Positions 1 through 6,810 of a stretch of 21,491 bases of DNA are shown here, in pieces (the first letter of the stretch is position 1; the number at the start of each line of letters is the position of its first letter). Below the pieces are notes generated by a model. The model was not told the DNA's origin. It searched no databases and worked only from the letters and a program-made list of their open reading frames with translations. Origin of the DNA: PNKC01 sp039917655 (GTDB taxonomy: Bacteria; Chloroflexota; Dehalococcoidia; Tepidiformales; Tepidiformaceae). The translations under genes and the position numbers were made by a program. Location: positions 1 through 21,491 of the forward strand of contig JBDSJC010000041.1 in NCBI GenBank assembly GCA_039917655.1, given 5' to 3'.

Positions 1-157
1 GCAGGTTGAGGTTGAACCCACCGCCAATGTCTGCCCATCCGGCCCCTCGCGCGACGCGGGCGATCAGGGCCGAGACGGCTGGGTCATCTAGGCTGGCTCT
101 AGGTCCGAACCAGCGCGGCAAGGGAGGAGGAGAGGTCGAAGCTTCGATTCCGGTCAT
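1..157 (-). CDS. N-terminal part of an unrecognised protein, cut by the window edge
   Basis: An open frame of 52 codons starts at an ATG (157-155) and runs off the left edge without a stop. The first residues are Pro-rich and unstructured (MTGIEASTSPPPLPRW), followed by a likely helix (DDPAVSALIARVAR) and a Gly-rich turn (WADIGGGFN). A GTG in the same frame at 178-176 is an alternative start. No strong Shine-Dalgarno is visible. I do not recognise the family. The call rests on an uninterrupted frame with reasonable residue composition, so it may be wrong. Confidence 0.35.
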   Translation of the reverse strand, partial: MTGIEASTSPPPLPRWFGPRASLDDPAVSALIARVARGAGWADIGGGFNLNL

Positions 158-310
158 GGCAATGGCCCACCAGCGCACCCGAGGAAGGGTCCGCCGGCGA
201 GCACGGCGCAATCTTGCCGCGACGCTATGACGGCCGGCACCCCGCAGCCCTTTCAGCTCGCCTGATCACCATCGTAGAGACGAGAAGCTGGTCGGTCGAG
301 CTACTGGGCA
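158..310. other. Gap between the edge gene and the truncated phosphotransferase
   Basis: About 150 bases with no ORF I would call. Together with roughly 310-505 it looks less GC-rich and less codon-like than its surroundings. This may be foreign DNA left by the event that truncated the neighbouring phosphotransferase gene. No complete IS ends or transposase could be identified. Confidence 0.3.
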
Positions 311-673
311 CTAGGAGCCTGACTGTTTAGTGCGAATCATCCCATGACGGTATGTGGTTGACCTCACAGAATCGCCGACACTGCCTCGAAACGGCTGTGG
401 GCTGGACGATTTGATCCCCTGATTTCCGCACATAAGACGCCCGCTCCGATTAAACCGGCAGACTCCTCGATAGTGCCGATAAAACTTAAACCGTGAGAAT
501 TGAGCCAGGGCAGGCACCTCGAACTCGTGGCCGTCACAGCGCACGGACAGATCCAACCCCACCGTGTCGTTACTGGCGCCGGCGGGCATGTTGGTGAGGC
601 GGCCGATTCGCACCTCGTCAGCAGAAGGCAGCCTGGTTCGGAAGTATGCGGTGAGGTCTTCGCGCCACGCCAC
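311..673 (-). pseudogene. Truncated APH-like phosphotransferase (N-lobe only, foreign tail)
   Basis: The 120-codon frame starts at GTG 673, directly after the stop of the upstream phosphotransferase gene. Its first 55 or so residues align by eye with the N-lobe of that neighbour: both have a LP-x(n)-V-R-I/G strand, the ATP-loop motif GASN (PAGASNDT here, GGASNIT there), and a Gly-x-Glu-Phe strand. After residue 57 or so the family signal stops. The rest is Arg/Ser-rich and encoded by visibly less GC-rich DNA. The catalytic loop and Mg-binding aspartates of the family, which need about 200 more residues, are absent. This is best read as a second, tandem phosphotransferase gene cut by an insertion or deletion near position 505. 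Confidence 0.6.
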
Positions 674-1606
674 TCAGGCGATCTCCGCCAACGAAGCCTC
701 CAACAGCTCCGTCAACCGCTCCCACGTGTACCAGGGCTGCGATTCGTTGAAGGCCATCCATCCGCGATAGATGACCCCGAGTTCGAACAGCCAGAGCGCG
801 CGGAAGTACGCCATGTTCGCCAACTCCCGGCCCGACGCCGCCTGGTAGGCCTGCACGAACGGCATCTGTTCGGCGGGGCCGAAGGGCGCGCCTTTCAGGT
901 GCGACAGCGCCACAAGTTGGCCGACATCCGACCGGGCGTCGCCGATTCGCGCCTGCTCCCAGTCCACCACGGCCACCACCTGCCCGCCCCGGAAGAGGTA
1001 GTTAAAGATGTTGATGTCGCCCTGGCAGAGTTGTATCCGACCATCTCCAGGGGCTTTTTCGCGAAGGCTCGCCAGCGCCCGGACGAGCAACTTCTCGTCC
1101 TCGCAGCCGAAGGCTGGCATCCGCGCGGCAACGGCCTCTACTTCGCCGAGCACGGCAGCACGGGCATCTCGCGGCACGCCCAGGAACTCCAGGCCGAGCG
1201 CCCGCCAATCCAGCTGGTGGACCTCCACGACAGCAGTGGTGAACGCCGGGAAGCTCGCATCCGGCGCGATGCCCATGTGAGGCGCGTCCACCCACTCCAT
1301 GACGATGAACGGTGCGCCCAGCACGCCGCGATCCGGCTCGCTGCCCAGCATCCTGGGTACCGGCACTGCAGAGTTCGCGAGCCTTCGCAGCAATTCACCC
1401 TCGCGGATCACGTCGTACGGCTCGAAGATCCCGCGGTCTCGCTGCACGCGCAACGCCACGGCAGCGAACTCGCCGCCCGAAACCTCGACGCGGCAGGTAA
1501 TGTTCGAAGCCCCGCCATCAGCAACCGCGATGCCACGTACGGTCGCACCGCCGAAGCCGGGCAGACGCCGCAGCCATGGCTCGAACTCAGACGCTGTTGG
1601 GATCAT
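674..1606 (-). CDS. APH-family phosphotransferase (kinase-like fold)
   Basis: This 310-residue protein has the aminoglycoside/choline-kinase-like fold. The nucleotide-binding loop is GGASNIT (31-37), the hinge is FIVMEWV (100-106), the catalytic loop is QGDINIFN (195-202), and the metal-binding VVDWEQARIGD spans 213-223. The catalytic loop normally reads HGDxxxxN; here the His is Gln, while Asp197 and Asn202 are kept. The family phosphorylates small molecules such as aminoglycosides, homoserine, choline or acyl-CoA-related alcohols, and the substrate cannot be read from sequence. GGGAGG lies about 7 bases before ATG 1606. The VWA gene ends 25 bases upstream, and the truncated copy follows immediately, which suggests one minus-strand transcript. 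Confidence 0.85.
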   Translation of the reverse strand: MIPTASEFEPWLRRLPGFGGATVRGIAVADGGASNITCRVEVSGGEFAAVALRVQRDRGIFEPYDVIREGELLRRLANSAVPVPRMLGSEPDRGVLGAPFIVMEWVDAPHMGIAPDASFPAFTTAVVEVHQLDWRALGLEFLGVPRDARAAVLGEVEAVAARMPAFGCEDEKLLVRALASLREKAPGDGRIQLCQGDINIFNYLFRGGQVVAVVDWEQARIGDARSDVGQLVALSHLKGAPFGPAEQMPFVQAYQAASGRELANMAYFRALWLFELGVIYRGWMAFNESQPWYTWERLTELLEASLAEIA

Positions 1607-1631
1607 GCGACGCCTCCCGCCGCGGGCGGGC

Positions 1632-3836
1632 CTAGCCAGTCCCCGAAAGCTTCTTCTTCTTACTCGCGACGTAGTCCACCAGGATGTACTCTCCCAGCTT
1701 GTCCGGCGTCGTGTAAAACACGCGGCCCTTGTTGATGCGCGCCACCTGGTTGACGAACTCCTTGAGGTAGTAGTTGCGGTCCAGCATGAAGGTGTTGATG
1801 GTGATGTTCTTGGTGGTGCAACGCTTCACCTCTTTGAGCGTCTCACGAATTGTGATCGGGCTCGGCGGGTAGGCGAAGTAGCTGCGCCCCTTCTCCAGGT
1901 GCGCGGTCGGCTCGCCGTCCGAGATCATGATGATCTGGCGCGTGCCGGCGGTGTGCTTGGCGAGCAGCTTCTGGGCGATCATCAGCGCGTGGTGCATGTT
2001 CGTCCCGAGCACCGATTCGTCCCAGCGCACGTAGGGCAGTTCGTCCGCTTTCAGTTCGCGGGCGTAGGCGCTGAAGCCGATGATGTACAGGCTGTCCCGC
2101 TGGTATTGCGACGAGATCAGGTTGTTGAGCGCGAGAGCGACCTTCTTCGCCGCCTGGAAGCTGCCGCGCAGGGCCATCGACCAGCTCAGGTCGAGCATGA
2201 TTACGGTTGCGGTCTGCGTGAGCAGTTCGGTGCGCGCCACTTCGAAGTCTTCTGGCTTCAGGTGAATGGGCACGCCCGGCCCTTCACGGTACATCGAGTT
2301 CATGATCGTTTTCTGGATGTCCAAGTAGAACGGGTCGCCGAACTCGTACTTCTTCGTCTGGTCGGTGCGGTCGCCGCCGGTGCCGCTATCGCGGATTTCG
2401 TGCTTGCCGAAGCTATCCTTCTTTAGCGAGGAGTAGATCTCGCCGAGCGCGCGCTGGCCGATCTTGCGCGTGCCGCGCGGCGTCAGCTCCCAGCTGTTGC
2501 CCTTCTTGCGGATGTAGCCCGCGTCCTCCAGCACTTCAAGGAACTGCTTGAGTTGGTCGAGGGTATCCCGCGCCTCGGGTCCGAGCAGGTCCTCCAGCTT
2601 GTCGGCATCAATGTCATCGATCTCGCCGCCGTACTGGGTGCGTTCGAGCTGGCGCTCGAGTTCATCGATCGACTGCATCTGGTCCATCAGGCCCATCGCC
2701 GATTCGAGGTCGATCGATTCCTCACCACGGAACGGGTACTGGTTGCGAAGCTCCCGCATCGGGAACAGATATTCGAGGTTCTGCCCAAGCTCGCTCAAGC
2801 CCTGCTGGAGCCCGGGGTCGCCGACCTTCTCTGAAAGCAAGTCCGAAAGCTGCTGGCGCATGTCCCCGGGCAAGCTGTCCATCAGGCTTTGCATCTGGCC
2901 CATCTGGTGCTGCATCTGGGCGATCAACTCGTCCAGCGACTTCGGCGGGTTATCGCCAAAGAATTCGCCGTACTTATCCATAAAGCCGTCGAAGTCTGGC
3001 TCGCGGCCTTGCATCTTGTCCTGCAGCATCTGGTTGAGGTCCGAGATCATGTTCTTCATGCGCTCGAGTTCTTCGGGGCCCATGTTCGCGATCTGCTCGT
3101 ACATGTCCTTGAAGAAGGTCTCGGTCATCGCCTTTTTCAGGCTTTCGAGCAGTTCGTTGAACTTCTCCTGGGCCTCGGGGTCCATGAACTCGTAGTTTTG
3201 GAGTTGCTTCACCTGCCCGGCAACGTCCTCCGGCAACGCGCCGAGGAAATCCTTCTTCTTGTTCGCGATGTTCCGCAACATGTCCGCGAACTCGCTGGGC
3301 GTTTCGCTGGGCTGTTGGCCGCCGGACTGCTGTTGTCCCGGTTGCTGCGGCCCGCCCTGTTCGCCGCCCTGCTGTTGCTGGCCGCGCGAAGGTTGGCCTT
3401 GCTGGCCGGGCTGCTGTTGCCCCTGTTCACCCGGTTGTTGCTGACCCTGCTGGCCAGGCTGCTGTTCGCCCTGTGGCTGGCCGCCATCCTGCGGTTTTTC
3501 GCCCGAAACTTCATCGAGCCGCCGGTCAAGCGTAGTCGTTTCCATGTTCACGATCTCGTCGAGCTTCTTCTTCAGGTCGTCGAAGATCGAATTCAAGTTG
3601 AACTTGTCCAACTGCTGGCGGCGCTGCTGGCGAAGCTGCTGGAGGAGGTCGCGAAGGCCCTGCGTGCGGTCGCCCATGGGGTTGCGCATGCCGCGCTGCA
3701 TCAGGTTGCGAAGAGCGTGCTGCAGGTCACCGAAGTTCATCAGGTCATCGGTCAGGTTGTCGAGGACCTCGTCCGCTTCGAGCGGCGGTACTTCCTGGGT
3801 GCCGTCCCACATCGAATACCGGAAGCGCAGAACCAT
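1632..3836 (-). CDS. VWA (von Willebrand factor A) domain protein with Gln/Gly-rich linker
   Basis: This 734-residue cytoplasmic protein has no signal peptide or membrane segment. An acidic, helical N-terminal part (1-110) leads into a low-complexity Gln/Gly/Pro linker (118-176). A long region of Met/Leu/Gln-rich helices and probable coiled coil follows (180-410). The C-terminal VWA domain starts near 540 and carries the metal-ion-dependent adhesion motif DLSWS (about 549-553) and the later ISDGEP (about 640). The family resembles the VWA partners of MoxR or Mg-chelatase-like AAA ATPases, which act as chaperone pairs, but no ATPase gene is in this window. GGAGGG lies 5 bases before ATG 3836. 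The phosphotransferase gene follows after 25 bases. Confidence 0.9.
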   Translation of the reverse strand: MVLRFRYSMWDGTQEVPPLEADEVLDNLTDDLMNFGDLQHALRNLMQRGMRNPMGDRTQGLRDLLQQLRQQRRQQLDKFNLNSIFDDLKKKLDEIVNMETTTLDRRLDEVSGEKPQDGGQPQGEQQPGQQGQQQPGEQGQQQPGQQGQPSRGQQQQGGEQGGPQQPGQQQSGGQQPSETPSEFADMLRNIANKKKDFLGALPEDVAGQVKQLQNYEFMDPEAQEKFNELLESLKKAMTETFFKDMYEQIANMGPEELERMKNMISDLNQMLQDKMQGREPDFDGFMDKYGEFFGDNPPKSLDELIAQMQHQMGQMQSLMDSLPGDMRQQLSDLLSEKVGDPGLQQGLSELGQNLEYLFPMRELRNQYPFRGEESIDLESAMGLMDQMQSIDELERQLERTQYGGEIDDIDADKLEDLLGPEARDTLDQLKQFLEVLEDAGYIRKKGNSWELTPRGTRKIGQRALGEIYSSLKKDSFGKHEIRDSGTGGDRTDQTKKYEFGDPFYLDIQKTIMNSMYREGPGVPIHLKPEDFEVARTELLTQTATVIMLDLSWSMALRGSFQAAKKVALALNNLISSQYQRDSLYIIGFSAYARELKADELPYVRWDESVLGTNMHHALMIAQKLLAKHTAGTRQIIMISDGEPTAHLEKGRSYFAYPPSPITIRETLKEVKRCTTKNITINTFMLDRNYYLKEFVNQVARINKGRVFYTTPDKLGEYILVDYVASKKKKLSGTG
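3309..3485 (-). repeat. Low-complexity Gln/Gly/Pro repeat in the VWA gene
   Basis: About 59 codons consist almost only of Gln, Gly, Pro and Glu, built on imperfect units such as QQPGQQGQ and QQPGEQGQ. The DNA has correspondingly repetitive CTGCTGTTGC-like units on the plus strand. It probably forms a flexible tether between the N-terminal helices and the rest of the protein. Its length may vary among relatives by slippage. Confidence 0.8.
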
Positions 3837-4226
3837 GGAGACCCTCCAGCGGACGCCCCTGGAGACGCCTACAGAGTACGGTACGGGATCTGAAAACGGT
3901 TGTCAGTCAAGCCTTCGCCTGCCAGCCGGTCTCACCTCCGTATCACCGAGATCCGAACCCGAACCAACACACTAATCGACAGGGCTAGACAGGCACCGCG
4001 CCGCCGCCGTAGCTGAGCGGGTGGTTGCCGCCGCTAAGGGCGAGGCTGTGGAATCGATGGTGCGTGCGACATGGCCGACCGCGGATCTACCTAACCGTGT
4101 AGACCGCTGATTGAAGGCAAAGCAATCGCCGAGGAGCAGTTGCTGGCCCAGCGGCGCTAACGGATGGCAGTTGCATCACAAAACTAACCGTGGCACCGTA
4201 ACCGCATTCCACATCAGGATTCGCCC
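3837..4226. other. 390-base intergenic region between divergent genes
   Basis: This spans the divergent VWA (-) and thioesterase (+) genes and should hold both promoters, but no convincing -35/-10 pair was found. At 4106-4160 the plus strand encodes a short peptide ending AIAEEQLLAQRR before a stop. It looks like the last codons of a lost gene, and there is a stop just upstream. No RNA gene, hairpin or repeat stands out. Confidence 0.4.
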
Positions 4227-4658
4227 TTGACCGTCGAACTGAAACCGCAGCTTACCACCGCCTACTGGAACGACCGTTCGAAGGGGCGCCTGCCTGGGAT
4301 GCTCGGGGTGACGCTGCTCGCAATCGAGGTCGGCAGGGCGGTGGGCGAAATCGCCCTGCGGCCCGAACTCTGGGCGCCCAACGGATTCCTCCACGCCGCT
4401 ACGGTGATCGGACTCGCCGACACCCTTTGCGGCTACGCCTGCGTTGCCTCCCTGCCTGAAGGCGCCAGTGGTTTCACGACCATCGAGACGAAGAGCAATC
4501 ACCTTGGCACCGCCACCGAAGGCACGATCTCTTGCGCTGCCACCATGGCCCACGGCGGACGCACCACCCAGGTGTGGGACGCAACCATCACGCACAAGGA
4601 GACCGGCAAGACGATCGCCCTCTTCCGCTGCACCCAGATTGTGCTCTGGCCGCGCTAG
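4227..4658 (+). CDS. PaaI-like hotdog-fold thioesterase
   Basis: At 143 residues this is the usual size for a single hotdog domain. The segment P51-NGFLHAATVIGLADT carries the PaaI-type signature: Asn52-Gly followed by His56, then the helix with Asp65 of the LAD motif. The strand TTIETKSNHLGTA (84-96) matches the conserved E-x-K-x-N region. Members hydrolyse acyl-CoA or aryl-CoA thioesters in the cytoplasm. The start is TTG 4227, with AGGA about 8 bases upstream. No better in-frame ATG precedes the domain. The gene stands alone and converges on the alpha/beta hydrolase gene. The substrate cannot be inferred. Confidence 0.85.
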   Translation: MTVELKPQLTTAYWNDRSKGRLPGMLGVTLLAIEVGRAVGEIALRPELWAPNGFLHAATVIGLADTLCGYACVASLPEGASGFTTIETKSNHLGTATEGTISCAATMAHGGRTTQVWDATITHKETGKTIALFRCTQIVLWPR

Positions 4659-4733
4659 GCTGTTGGCCAAGTCAGTAGCGCGCGCATGAGCACGCGGTGG
4701 GTTGTGGGCTTGTGCACGGTCGGTAGGCGCAAC

Positions 4734-5441
4734 TCAACGCGGACGTTCGACCCGGACTCGCCCCAACAGCGCCTCCAGGTCAGCCGCCACCAGCGCGGGC
4801 TCCGTCAGGATCGCGAAGTGGTTGCTCGCGCGTTCGATCATCGGCCAGCCCATATCGCTAGCCCGGCCCGCAGGCTGCCCGTAGCCCCCGCTCAACTGGA
4901 GGTAAGCGCACGGGAGTTGCATCCAGCCCCCGGGCGCCGGGACTGCTTCGGTCCAAAAGTCCACAGTCCGCGGACGTTGCGATGCCAGGACGGCCGCGCG
5001 CACCGCCGGATCGTGGACGCTCGACGCAAGATCCTCGTCGCGCCATTGCGGATACCGGCCGCCCGCTTCCAGGTGCGCCGCGAACCCGTCCGCAAAGTCG
5101 TTGCCCATCTCCGTTCGGAGCAGATCCAGCCGTGACGCGCCGTCCTCGGGCAGGCCCGCATCGACGAAGAACAGTGCCAGCACCCTCTCGCGCAACTCGT
5201 CTGCGATGGCGGCCAACAGCGGCCCCGCACCGCTATGAGCGATGAGCGCCAGGCCTTCGCTATCGGTCCGAAGCCCGCCAGCCACGGACTCCACATTCTG
5301 CCGCCAGTACGGAGAGCTTCCAGCGTCTCGCAGTTCAGGCACGGCAACGGCCCAACCGCGCGCCACCATCTCCTGGCTAACCGGCGCCCACGATTCGGGA
5401 CCGAGCAAGGGACTATGCACGAAGACCAGTCGAGCGCTCAC
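4734..5441 (-). CDS. Alpha/beta-hydrolase fold protein
   Basis: A 235-residue protein with an alpha/beta-hydrolase layout. The first strand is LVFVHSPLLG (5-14), with the oxyanion-type turn after His9. The nucleophile elbow is AHSGAG, with Ser70. The strand LALFFVDAG holds an Asp (94). A late His208 sits in SNHFAI, where the catalytic His is expected. The small residues around Ser70 fit the Sm-x-Ser-x-Sm rule. Substrates for such proteins range from esters to lactones and cannot be predicted. The start is GTG 5441, with only a weak GGGCGGG-like ribosome site. It converges with the thioesterase gene, 75 bases apart. Confidence 0.8.
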   Translation of the reverse strand: MSARLVFVHSPLLGPESWAPVSQEMVARGWAVAVPELRDAGSSPYWRQNVESVAGGLRTDSEGLALIAHSGAGPLLAAIADELRERVLALFFVDAGLPEDGASRLDLLRTEMGNDFADGFAAHLEAGGRYPQWRDEDLASSVHDPAVRAAVLASQRPRTVDFWTEAVPAPGGWMQLPCAYLQLSGGYGQPAGRASDMGWPMIERASNHFAILTEPALVAADLEALLGRVRVERPR

Positions 5442-5504
5442 CCGCCCAGTGTGCTACCACTCGAGCGGGCTTGCGAGCGTCCAGCCATCAATGCCACCAT
5501 GCCC

Positions 5505-5553
5505 GGACTTAGGACTTAGGACTTAGGACTTAGGACTCAGGACTCAGGACTCG
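5505..5553. repeat. Heptamer tandem repeat GGACTYA x 7
   Basis: Seven consecutive 7-base units are present: GGACTTA at 5505, 5512, 5519 and 5526, GGACTCA at 5533 and 5540, and GGACTCG at 5547. The array is short and nearly perfect, and changes from TTA to TCA units along its length. It lies in the spacer between the hydrolase gene and the mobile-element graveyard. No function is known to me. Confidence 0.95.
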
Positions 5554-5557
5554 GCCC

Positions 5558-5680
5558 ATGGGCTTCACGTTCGCACCAATCAACCATCTCGCGAAAAACC
5601 TGCCAGCGGAGCAGCGCGACACCTTCGAGCGGGAGACGAAGAGGATCGTGAACCTCGTATCCGGGAGCGCGGTCGCCTGA
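5558..5680 (+). CDS. Possible 40-residue ORF or gene remnant after the heptamer repeat
   Basis: ATG 5558 opens a 40-codon frame that ends at TGA 5678-5680. The product begins MGFTFAPINHLAKNLPAEQ and continues as an amphipathic, charged helix (RDTFERETKRIVNLV). Composition and codon use look protein-like, which suggests the C-terminal end of a once longer gene whose 5' part was replaced by the repeat. There is no ribosome site. I do not recognise the family. Confidence 0.3.
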   Translation: MGFTFAPINHLAKNLPAEQRDTFERETKRIVNLVSGSAVA

Positions 5681-5795
5681 CCAGCTGGTCCCTCGTAGTC
5701 CTCGGGGCGAACGACAGGGAGCGTCCCGTCAACGAGCGGATCGCATGCGGGCGGTCCGGCTACACTGCTGAAGCCCACGTCCAAAGGAGGTCCGC

Positions 5796-6045
5796 GTGGA
5801 GCAGCCCTGCACACAGAACAGCGGGCCGCCTGCCGGGCGCGGGTGGTGCTCGCGGCAGCTGCGGGGGAGGGCTCCAGCAGCATTGCCCGGCGGGAGGGGG
5901 TGCGGACTACCACGGTGGGCAGATGGCGAACGCGGTTCGCCGACAAGGGGCTGCCTGGCCTCCAGGATGAACCGCGCGGCGGACGGCCGACGGAGTATGG
6001 ACCTCAGGCAGAGCAGCGCCTTCTGGCGAACCCTCGCTGGACCGC
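5796..6045 (+). pseudogene. IS630-type transposase N-terminus, frameshifted
   Basis: A good ribosome site, AAAGGAGG, lies 7 bases before GTG 5796, but that frame is correct for only about four codons. A missing base near 5806 moves the family sequence to the frame of 5843. That frame reads LHTEQRAACRARVVLAAAAG, then the helix-turn-helix SSIARREGVRTTTVGRWRTRF, then GLPGLQDEPRGGRPTEYG. This is the winged-helix N-terminal part typical of IS630-family (Tc1/mariner-like) transposases. The catalytic DDE domain is missing, because the frame runs straight into an IS110-like piece near 6045. It is inactive. Confidence 0.7.
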
Positions 6046-6059
6046 CAAGCGCCGCCGCT

Positions 6060-6300
6060 CCGCCCGTCGCCGCGATAAGTCCGACGATGACGATGCTTTG
6101 TCCATCGCTCGCGTCGCTCTCCGTGAGGACCCCGCCCTGCCTCTCGTCAGGCCGCCAGCTGACGGCCCCGAGGAGATCCTCGCCGTCCTCGTTGCTGTCC
6201 GTGAGGAGCTCCTCGCCGATGCCACACGCATCTTTAAGCGCATCCATGCCTATCTCCCACTCCTCGAACCTGACTACAGGCGTCTGCTTCCGGACCGCAG
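6060..6300 (+). pseudogene. IS110-type transposase fragment
   Basis: In the same frame as the preceding IS630 piece, residues KSDDDDALSIARVALRED followed by an acidic helix (EEILAVLVAVREELLADATRI) and LLEPDY match, from memory, the middle of DEDD-type IS110 transposases. That family has a D-x-x-DALAIARVALRE segment and then a helix rich in R-E-x-L-V-x-x-R. The start of the DEDD domain and the C-terminal Ser-containing domain are absent. The head-to-tail join with an IS630 fragment implies deletion or nested insertion. Confidence 0.55.
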
Positions 6301-6314
6301 GGCGGGTGGGTCCA

Positions 6315-6560
6315 CAAGCAGGTGGCCTTCTCGTCGGTGGCGTCGCCACAGAGGATGCGGTGCTCGCCGAGCAGCCAGAGGTCTCCGGCTGGGTGGTGGG
6401 TTCGTCAGGGAGCGGCGGGACCTCGTCCGCCTCGGTTAGGCCGCCCGCTTGGTGAGGGAGTCGAGGAGCTTTGGAGGTCGCGGTTGTCGATGCCGAGGAG
6501 GTCGAGGTCAGAGCCGGAGACTCTGAGCTCGATGGTAACGTGACTTTTGTCGCATGACGG
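6315..6560 (-). pseudogene. Remnant of a ParB/N6-N4 DNA methyltransferase
   Basis: Pieces of one protein can be read on the minus strand in shifting frames. They are VTIELRVSGSDLDLLGIDNR at about 6480-6540, GLTEADEVPPLPDEPTTQP at about 6387-6445, and GDLWLLGEHRILCGDATDEK at about 6326-6386. The last is the hallmark lead-in (GDLWxLGxHRxLCGD) of DNA modification methylases with an N-terminal ParB-like domain, often phage or island borne. One missing base before the GGAGAC at 6386 and another near 6465 break the frame. The catalytic DPPY motif is not present. It ends where the IS110-like piece begins. Confidence 0.6.
6539..6554. promoter_or_regulatory. Candidate Crp/Fnr-type operator upstream of the DUF2249 operon
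   Basis: CGTGA-N6-TCGCA is an imperfect inverted repeat, each half one base off TGTGA/TCACA. Its centre lies 42.5 bases before the A of ATG 6589. With a start of transcription at that A, this is close to the -41.5 position typical of class II activation. It overlaps the methyltransferase remnant, so chance is possible. Confidence 0.35.
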
Positions 6561-6574
6561 CGGCCCACACCGAT

Positions 6575-6589
6575 GCATGCTCTCGGGCA
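6575..6589 (+). promoter_or_regulatory. Candidate -10 and leaderless start of the DUF2249 operon
   Basis: The 14 bases before ATG 6589 read GCATGCTCTCGGGC. The same string, apart from three bases in 20 over the start region, precedes the Crp/Fnr regulator gene. CATGCT ends 7 bases before the ATG, a spacing that would start transcription at the start codon. No Shine-Dalgarno is present, which supports a leaderless mRNA. Confidence 0.35.
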
Positions 6590-6810
6590 TGACGGAGATT
6601 CATCTAGATAACCGCGGGCTGGAGCCGCCCGAACCGATGGTCCGGATCTTGGAGGCCATTACCGGGATGGCCCCGGACGATCAGTTGATTGTGCTGATGG
6701 ATCGCGAGCCTTTCCTGCTCTACCCCGAGCTTGAACGGCGAGGCTTCGCGTGGACGTTTGAAGGTGACGAGGATCAGGTGCTGACAGTGTCCAGGGCAGA
6801 ACGGGCGTGA
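6589..6810 (+). CDS. DUF2249 domain protein
   Basis: This 73-residue protein fits the TusA-like DUF2249 fold. It has the start strand IHLDNRGLEPPEPMVRILEAI (4-24), a central LIVLMDREPFLLYPELERRGF (33-53), and a final strand with an acidic turn (WTFEGDEDQVLTVSR). The LDxRGLxPPEPMxRIL pattern at the N-terminus is the family mark. DUF2249 proteins are small soluble proteins, often found beside nitric-oxide and oxidase-related genes; their chemistry is not established. ATG 6589 is chosen because the domain begins there and the upstream TTG 6547 adds only unrelated residues. The stop overlaps the next gene's ATG by one base. Confidence 0.85.
   Translation: MTEIHLDNRGLEPPEPMVRILEAITGMAPDDQLIVLMDREPFLLYPELERRGFAWTFEGDEDQVLTVSRAERA

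Noticed and set aside
500..1735. Long plus-strand open frame antisense to the phosphotransferase gene
   Set aside because: It has no recognisable domain and is His/Arg-rich, as expected from the reverse of a high-GC gene. The minus-strand frame carries clear kinase motifs.
2548..3893. Plus-strand open frames opposite the VWA gene
   Set aside because: Ser/Leu-rich shadow translations with no family features. The VWA motifs fix the minus strand.
5729..6568. 279-codon minus-strand frame across the mobile-element remnants
   Set aside because: Only short pieces match a methyltransferase, and they lie in more than one frame. The long frame as a whole is a shadow of the plus-strand transposase fragments.
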